Origin: Mesostigma viride
Lineage: Eukaryota > Streptophyta > Mesostigmatophyceae > Mesostigmatales > Mesostigmataceae
DNA length: 64,000 bases
Assembly (NCBI GenBank): GCA_009746045.1
Contig: RPFO01000123.1
Location: 1,750,542-1,814,541 of the forward strand
Direction of reading: 5' to 3'
Shown here: positions 57,539-64,000 of the stretch, in pieces
Layout of the letters: each line of letters opens with the position of its first letter
Numbering within the stretch: the stretch's first letter is position 1
Position numbers and translations under genes: made by a program
Notes under the pieces: model-generated
Database searches by the model: none
What the model was told of the DNA's origin: nothing
What the model saw: only the letters and a program-made list of their open reading frames with translations

Positions 57539-58300
57539 ATCACGAAGGCTGACCTTGTTCATTGGATCTCTTATCTTGTTGATAACACCTTCATTTGTTT
57601 TGCGGGCAATGTATACCAACAAGCTATCGGCATCCCTATGGGCACTAACTGTGCCGGGCTCCTTGCAAACCTCTATCTATACACTTATGAGCTTGCATTC
57701 ATGGAGAATCTCATTGCCTCAAACGATGATGCTCTCATCAGGCGTTTCATCCACACATGTCGATACATTGATGATCAATGTCATTGCTTTCGACAACCCT
57801 GATTTCGCAACCCATTTGTATATCACCGCTGGTCTGCCTGGCATCTACCCGCAAGCGTCCCTCACTTTAAAGCTCACGTCGGAGGATACTCATTGCAATT
57901 ACCTCGATCTTAACATTACCCATAACAAGAAGGGCTGGCGTACGGCTGTCTATGATAAGCGCAAGGACCCTAAATACCAGCAAATTCCTTTTATTCGTTA
58001 CCCCGATATTCACAGTCTCCTTTCCCACACAGCAAAATATGGTGTTGTTCTTACAGTAGTCAGTTACATCGTTTTTCTCGTCTTTGTTCTTATCGTGTCG
58101 ATTTCATCACGACTCTTGTTGAACTCTTGCATCGTTTGTTGGTCAAAGACTATGACCGAGACATTATGGTGATTATGCTCCGTCAAGTCCGGTGTTTTTT
58201 GCAACGTCACCCACATTTGTTCGGTGCTGCCCCTTGGCACAAGCTCTACTGCAAACAGGTCGTGGACCGGCTGGATCGCATAGTATCTCCGCACATCTGA
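57539..58300 (+). pseudogene. Penelope-like reverse transcriptase fragment, frameshifted
   Basis: Three frames join into one RT C-terminal half. Frame one (57539-57802) has YQQAIGIPMGTNCAGLLANL and the catalytic box YIDD within HTCRYIDDQ. Frame two (about 57795-58045) has CNYLDLNITH and VYDKRKDPKYQQIPFIRYPD then KYGVV. Frame three (about 58055-58300) has QLHRFSRLC and LVELLHRLLVKDYD. The GIPMGTNCA and YxDD boxes with the following LDL...YDKR segment fit Penelope-like elements. The N-terminal RT motifs and any GIY-YIG endonuclease are not visible. The two frameshifts make it non-functional. Confidence 0.8.
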
Positions 58301-58689
58301 ACCCTGTGATGCCAGATCTCCTTTGCGGCCGTTCCGAGCTTGGCACTGGATTCGTTGTCCACATCGTCGCGTCGCTGCAGCAACACGATGTTTTCTGGCA
58401 TACGCGGGCTTTCATGGTTCCCGCCGCACATTTGATTCAAGTGCTGTCCGGTCCGGCTTTTTGCCTTTGCGCCGTGTGCAGTTCTTGGGCGTTTGGAATC
58501 ATGGCATGGCTAACGTGATGACTGACTACATAGCTAGACCTTTTCAGTGGTTTTCCATTTGCGGGTATTTCCTCGCGTAAATGGTGGGAGAGCGATCGCA
58601 GCAATGGTGCTCACCACTAGACACTCCCGGCCATGCAGTTAGGCTCGAAACACACGCCCTGATCATGCAAGCGTGCTGTTTCCGGCCCC

Positions 58690-58895
58690 ACCGTCTATAG
58701 GTCATCTAGTCGCTCTCCACGTAAGCCAGCCATAATTTCAGTGCACACGGATACACATTTCCATCACCATTCATCTTCATCATCCTGAACGACTCGAACA
58801 CGCGGACAAGATAACGGCAGGCTCGAGCTACCATGGTCCGGATTAATTCTCCCGATTTCTGGCCTGCGCTGGTTGTCTCCTTGATAGCTTGGCTG
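58690..58895 (-). repeat. Family C dispersed repeat, inverted copy
   Basis: The reverse complement matches 16935-17165 with short indels (AATTAATCCGGACCATGG; GGTGATGGAAATGTG). Confidence 0.85.
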
Positions 58896-58982
58896 GCGGA
58901 TGTCTGTTGGCTAATGGTTTGGCTATAGGCACGCATGGCTACGTTCTACCCAGCGCATGCATCATTGGCATCAATTGCACCA

Positions 58983-59037
58983 TTATTTAATTAAAATTAG
59001 TTAGACTCACGCTCCCGTTGGGGAGTCACGGAGCAAA
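58983..59037 (+). repeat. Family B dispersed repeat, partial copy 4
   Basis: CTCCCGTTGGGGAGTCACGG followed by AGCAAATTAACCCC, ending where the (ATGG)n array begins. Confidence 0.78.
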
Positions 59038-59045
59038 TTAACCCC

Positions 59046-59970
59046 GATGGATGGATGGATGGATGGATGGATGGATGGACGGACGGATGGATGGATGGAT
59101 GGATGGATGGATGGATGGATGGATGGATGGATGGATGGATGGATGGATGGATGGATGGATGGATGGATGGATGGATGGATGGATGGATGGATGGATGGAT
59201 GGATGGATGGATGGATGGATGGATGGATGGATGGATGGATGGATGGATGGATGGATGGATGGATGGATGGATGGATGGATGGATGGATGGATGGATGGAT
59301 GGATGGATGGATGGATGGATGGATGGATGGATGGATGGATGGATGGATGGATGGATGGATGGATGGATGGATGGATGGATGGATGGATGGATGGATGGAT
59401 GGATGGATGGATGGATGGATGGATGGATGGATGGATGGATGGATGGATGGATGGATGGATGGATGGATGGATGGATGGATGGATGGATGGATGGATGGAT
59501 GGATGGATGGATGGATGGATGGATGGATGGATGGATGGATGGATGGATGGATGGATGGATGGATGGATGGATGGATGGATGGATGGATGGATGGATGGAT
59601 GGATGGATGGATGGATGGATGGATGGATGGATGGATGGATGGATGGATGGATGGATGGATGGATGGATGGATGGATGGATGGATGGATGGATGGATGGAT
59701 GGATGGATGGATGGATGGATGGATGGATGGATGGATGGATGGATGGATGGATGGATGGATGGATGGATGGATGGATGGATGGATGGATGGATGGATGGAT
59801 GGATGGATGGATGGATGGATGGATGGATGGATGGATGGATGGATGGATGGATGGATGGATGGATGGATGGATGGATGGATGGATGGATGGATGGATGGAT
59901 GGATGGATGGATGGATGGATGGATGGATGGATGGATGGATGGATGGATGGATGGATGGATGGATGGATGG
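59046..59970. repeat. (ATGG)n array 1, about 230 units
   Basis: Nearly perfect tetranucleotide repeat with one GGACGGACGG variant near 59077. All MDGW/IHPS frames are artefacts. Confidence 0.98.
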
Positions 59971-59973
59971 CCG

Positions 59974-61276
59974 GGTTGGTCTGTACGCCGCACTTTTGCG
60001 ATAAAATGCGGGATAAAGCATATTATGGGCCTCGACGTATTTTACGCGTATTTTACGTCTGACCACGCGGTTTGGACTTAGAATTTTTCAGGGGTACCAG
60101 CGGGCAGCGGGCACTGGCGCGGTGCCCAGGTTCTGGGCGCGGCGCGCTCACTGCACATTTGAGATTTTTACTACTAGAAGTAGATGCGTACAGTTCTTTT
60201 CATAAAGCGCAAGCCTTGCAAAATGTTTGGCCGGTAGGAGACAGCTAGGACTAGGTACATAACGCATAAATAACAGTGTGCCAGCAAATGCCAGCTGTGC
60301 TACTGACGGTGTAATGCAATATAGCGACGACGAGGCCAGTGCGACTGTGCGACAGTGTGCAGCCATTTTCGATTTGCAGCCATGAAGAAGAAAGGGCCTG
60401 AATGGGATTTCGTTCTCGAGAAGAAAGAAGCAGTCACAGATGCTGTTAGTAACAAAACGCAGTTTGTGTCGAATAAGTTCTGCTCATTTTGCAACAAGAA
60501 GTTCTCATACGGGGCGGGGGCAATCAGCGTATTCCGAGTCCGTGCACACTTTGCCGGAATCGCAGGGGAAGGGATGTTACCCTGCGACAAAATTCCACCG
60601 AATATCCGGAGCAGGTTTCTCAGGATGTATAACAACAAGTCGCAGCAGTCAGACGCCAAGAAGCAGCACAATTTGAACAGGGCAATGGCGGAGATGGGAG
60701 GGGCAGCTGCGCCGGCTGACTTGTCGTCGGTTCCCAGCAAAGGCCAGCTGAGCATCACCAAATGGCTGGTTCCCGTCGACGAGAAAGGTGTCCAGCTGCT
60801 GGCTGCCGAATTTTTTATCGAGAACGGCATTGCTTCAATGCGGCTGAGAGCGCCTCTTTCAAGCAGATGGTGGCCGGCATGATCCAGTACAAAGGAGGGC
60901 ACGTCACCCCTCCTTCTCGGAAGTTGTGTCTTATGTACTCTCATGCATTATATAGTGGATGGCTTTCCTTACAATCAATTAATTAATTGAATCCTTACTA
61001 TTCCCGTTGCAGCATGCTCCCCCCTGCATTTAACAAATCATAATCAGATAGGATTGCAGGGCATAAATGGAAGATGTTAATAAATAAGCATATATATACA
61101 CCAAATTTCAGTTGTAATAACTGCATGACCATCATCAAGGAGCGTGCTAATTGGGTGACTGACAATTGGACCACAAAAACTGTCGCGCATTTTACCACCG
61201 CGTATTTTATACCCCCCACGTATAATACGCGTATTTTAAGTCCACGTATTATACCCCGCACACGTATTTTCCAACC
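59974..61276. mobile_element. hAT-derived insertion within the (ATGG)n array
   Basis: About 1.3 kb between the two (ATGG)n arrays begins GGTTGG and ends CCAACC, with GCGTATTTTA-rich motifs near both ends. The interior codes a BED-finger hAT transposase N-terminus (60382-60940). The identical orientation of repeat on both sides suggests an insertion into one array. Confidence 0.6.
60382..60940 (+). pseudogene. hAT transposase N-terminal fragment with BED zinc finger
   Basis: The frame starts MKKKGPEWDFV and shows CSFCNKKFSYGAGAISVFRV with RAHFAGIAGEGMLPC, a BED-type finger. Later AAEFFIENGIA is followed in the +1 frame by FNAAESASFKQMVAGMIQYK, as in the DUF659 region of hAT transposases. A one-base loss near 60837 breaks the frame, and the catalytic core and dimerisation domain are absent. 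Confidence 0.78.
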
Positions 61277-62492
61277 TGGATGGATGGATGGATGGATGGA
61301 TGGATGGATGGATGGATGGATGGATGGATGGATGGATGGATGGATGGATGGATGGATGGATGGATGGATGGATGGATGGATGGATGGATGGATGGATGGA
61401 TGGATGGATGGATGGATGGATGGATGGATGGATGGATGGATGGATGGATGGATGGATGGATGGATGGATGGATGGATGGATGGATGGATGGATGGATGGA
61501 TGGATGGATGGATGGATGGATGGATGGATGGATGGATGGATGGATGGATGGATGGATGGATGGATGGATGGATGGATGGATGGATGGATGGATGGATGGA
61601 TGGATGGATGGATGGATGGATGGATGGATGGATGGATGGATGGATGGATGGATGGATGGATGGATGGATGGATGGATGGATGGATGGATGGATGGATGGA
61701 TGGTGGATGGATGGATGGATGGATGGATGGATGGATGGATCATGGATGGATGGATGGATGGATGGATGGATGGATGGATGGATGGATGGATGGATGGATG
61801 GATGGATGGATGGATGGATGGATGGATGGATGGATGGATGGATGGATGGATGGATGGATGGATGGATGGATGGATGGATGGATGGATGGATGGATGGATG
61901 GATGGATGGATGGATGGATGGATGGATGGATGGATGGATGGATGGATGGATGGATGGATGGATGGATGGATGGATGGATGGATGGATGGATGGATGGATG
62001 GATGGATGGATGGATGGATGGATGGATGGATGGATGGATGGATGGATGGATGGATGGATGGATGGATGGATGGATGGATGGATGGATGGATGGATGGATG
62101 GATGGATGGATGGATGGATGGATGGATGGATGGATGGATGGATGGATGGATGGATGGATGGATGGATGGATGGATGGATGGATGGATGGATGGATGGATG
62201 GATGGATGGATGGATGGATGGATGGATGGATGGATGGATGGATGGATGGATGGATGGATGGATGGATGGATGGATGGATGGATGGATGGATGGATGGATG
62301 GATGGATGGATGGATGGATGGATGGATGGATGGATGGATGGATGGATGGATGGATGGATGGATGGATGGATGGATGGATGGATGGATGGATGGATGGATG
62401 GATGGATGGATGGATGGATGGATGGATGGATGGATGGATGGATGGATGGATGGATGGATGGATGGATGGATGGATGGATGGATGGATGGATG
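61277..62492. repeat. (ATGG)n array 2, about 300 units
   Basis: Same strand as array 1, interrupted at about 61702 (TGGTGG) and 61740 (GGATCATGG). Extremely long open frames here are artefacts. Confidence 0.98.
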
Positions 62493-62634
62493 GGGGCACA
62501 CAATCCTACCGGTCGAATCTATCTACAACATCAAGCCAACTCTATTCTAAGCTCTCTACCCTAGGGGTCCTGTCTAGCGTGCTTCCCGCGTGTTTGCAAA
62601 CGCGGGCGCTTCCCCACGCACTAGGAGTTAATTT

Positions 62635-63130
62635 TACGGGGCGTAAACGCCCCGGTTGAGGTTACCGGGGCGGTTACTGGCCAGTAACCATGTACGTTTA
62701 AGGTTACCGGCCAGGTTACCGGCCGGTAACCCGGAATGCAACAGACTAAATACCGGCCGGTAATGGTTACCGGGCGGTATTAGTTACCGGAACGTTTACT
62801 GGGCGGTAACTTTTACCGGAGCCGTAACCATGCCCGTAACCTATCTGGGTTACGGTCATGGTTACGGCCCAAGTAGAAGTTACCGGGCGGTAAACTGGTA
62901 TGGTTACGGGACCAGTTCTGAGAACCGGGATGGGTTACCGGCATGGTTACGGGACCAGTTAGATGATAACCGGGCCTGGCTACTGGCCTGGTTACGGGTC
63001 CGTCAACCGTCCCGTAACCTGCAGTAGTTACGGCCCAGTAGTTGACCCTGGTTACTGCGGTGGTTACGGGGCCGGTTATGCCCCAGTAATATTAGTAACC
63101 CATGCCTACAACGCAGCCTGTCCGGGTTAT
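62635..63130. repeat. Degenerate GGTTACCGG/GGTTACGG repeat region
   Basis: The core GGTTACNGG with ~12-20-bp spacing occurs over 25 times. It is related in motif to the intronic region at 38770-39245. Confidence 0.88.
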
Positions 63131-63404
63131 GGCCCCGAATTCTAAAATGCATTGACCCCGGCTATGGTGAGTGGCTTGCATGATATGGTGCTTTTCAAGA
63201 TGCATTAAATTTGAATTAGGCATTTCATTAAAATGTTTAAGAAGTCATTAATAATCAATTGCACGAATCACTTCCATCCGATGTTGTCAACGTGGGCTTC
63301 ATGATGAAATCGTGGAGATGACGCACATGAAGTTCACGGAACATCTTAGGTAATAAATTAAGCCGTTACGGCAGTAGAACCTTGGCCGATGAGGGTGGCG
63401 TCTT

Positions 63405-63568
63405 GAAGCTGTTGTCACCCTCAAGTCCCCTCGGCCAGCAGGGGTAATCGCCCATGTTGATTTGAAAGGTACCGCCGTCCATATGGCGGCTCCGCTTTTG
63501 GTGCGAGTTGACCAACTTCCCGTCTTAATCATTCCGGATTGCCTGCAGTTCATTCCGCCTTTGTCCAA
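63405..63568 (+). CDS. Possible exon of an unknown gene
   Basis: One frame codes RPAGVIAHVDLKGTAVHMAA then PLLVRVDQLPVLIIPDCLQF, which reads like folded protein, and ends CAA|GTAAGA, a good donor. The acceptor is not clear and I do not recognise the family. Confidence 0.35.
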
Positions 63569-63599
63569 GTAAGACAGCAACTGTCACGCACTCATAGAA

Positions 63600-64000
63600 A
63601 ACGCAAAATGCCCCGAATGCAGTTACGGCCATACGGTAGCGAGGAATAGCAGTTGAAATTTCTAGTACACAGGCAACTAGTAAGAAAAGGGACGATGCGT
63701 GCACCACCACCAATACGTACGTGCATCCCTCTCTTGAAAATGACAGCATCTTCCATGCCGTCCAAGAAAAACGCAACGTATTTAACATGAACCCGAATGC
63801 AGTTACGGTCGTAGACTAGTGAGGACTGGCAGCTGAAAGTTCTAGTTGATGGGCTGAGAATAAGGAAAAAAATGATGCGTGCACCCACCTAACCTATTAC
63901 GTCCCTCCCATGGCAAGGAACCAGCAAAACCACCCACATACCCTGTTGTGTCCCTCCCTTGACAAGGAACAAGCACGTGCACATGCCCCACCCCACATGC
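63600..64000. repeat. About 180-bp imperfect direct duplication
   Basis: 63611-63715 and 63790-63895 share CGAATGCAGTTACGG, AGCAGTTGAAA/AGCTGAAAG TTCTAG and GATGCGTGCACC. GTCCCTCCC...CAAGGAAC occurs twice more at 63900-63975. Confidence 0.75.

Noticed and set aside
59038-62659. Very long MDGW and IHPS repeat proteins (up to 501 residues)
   Set aside because: Translations of the (ATGG)n arrays in several plus- and minus-strand frames.

Overview
The window is nuclear DNA of a eukaryote, most likely a green alga (Chlorophyta or a relative). The evidence is GT-AG introns, a plant-type UAP56 C-terminus, an LL-diaminopimelate aminotransferase with a plastid-type leader, possible TGTAA 3'-end signals, and algal-type LINE, Penelope-like and hAT remnants. 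Most long open frames in the window are artefacts of tandem repeats. The real genes are few and one is heavily split.

Layout. 1-1773 (+): the last three exons of the DEAD-box mRNA-export/splicing helicase UAP56/SUB2. 4741-5679 (+): intronless SEC13 (COPII coat and nuclear pore). 6.4-13.2 kb: a nest of broken LINE pieces, several in inverted orientation, separated by a dispersed repeat (family A). 13.2-18.0 kb: a possible 4.8-kb element with 26-bp terminal inverted repeats and no recognised gene. 18857-54546 (-): one gene, PAN2, the catalytic subunit of the PAN2-PAN3 poly(A) nuclease. 55095-56450 (+): intronless DapL (lysine biosynthesis), divergent from PAN2. 57.5-58.3 kb: a broken Penelope-like reverse transcriptase. 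59.0-62.5 kb: two long (ATGG)n arrays flanking a hAT remnant. 62.6-64 kb: degenerate GGTTACCGG repeats, one possible exon of an unknown gene, and a local duplication.

Main result. I reconstructed PAN2 by hand from the minus strand: 32 exons located plus one short exon not resolved, about 1,370 codons spread over 35.7 kb. Reading phase is consistent across every junction that I could place. Domains run in order: WD40 propeller, UCH-like pseudo-protease fold, DEDD exonuclease. The introns are packed with minisatellites. In at least nine introns the repeat unit is a copy of the end of the upstream exon plus its 5' splice site, so one exon is followed by a row of decoy donors (up to 17 copies of 38 bp). 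This repeated seeding at exon/5' splice-site junctions is the most unusual thing here. A second point is a cysteine at the position of the UCH nucleophile, which human PAN2 lacks.

UAP56 (mRNA export), SEC13 (nuclear pore/COPII) and PAN2 (mRNA deadenylation) all touch mRNA or transport biology, but nothing suggests co-regulation beyond the head-to-head PAN2/DapL promoter region.
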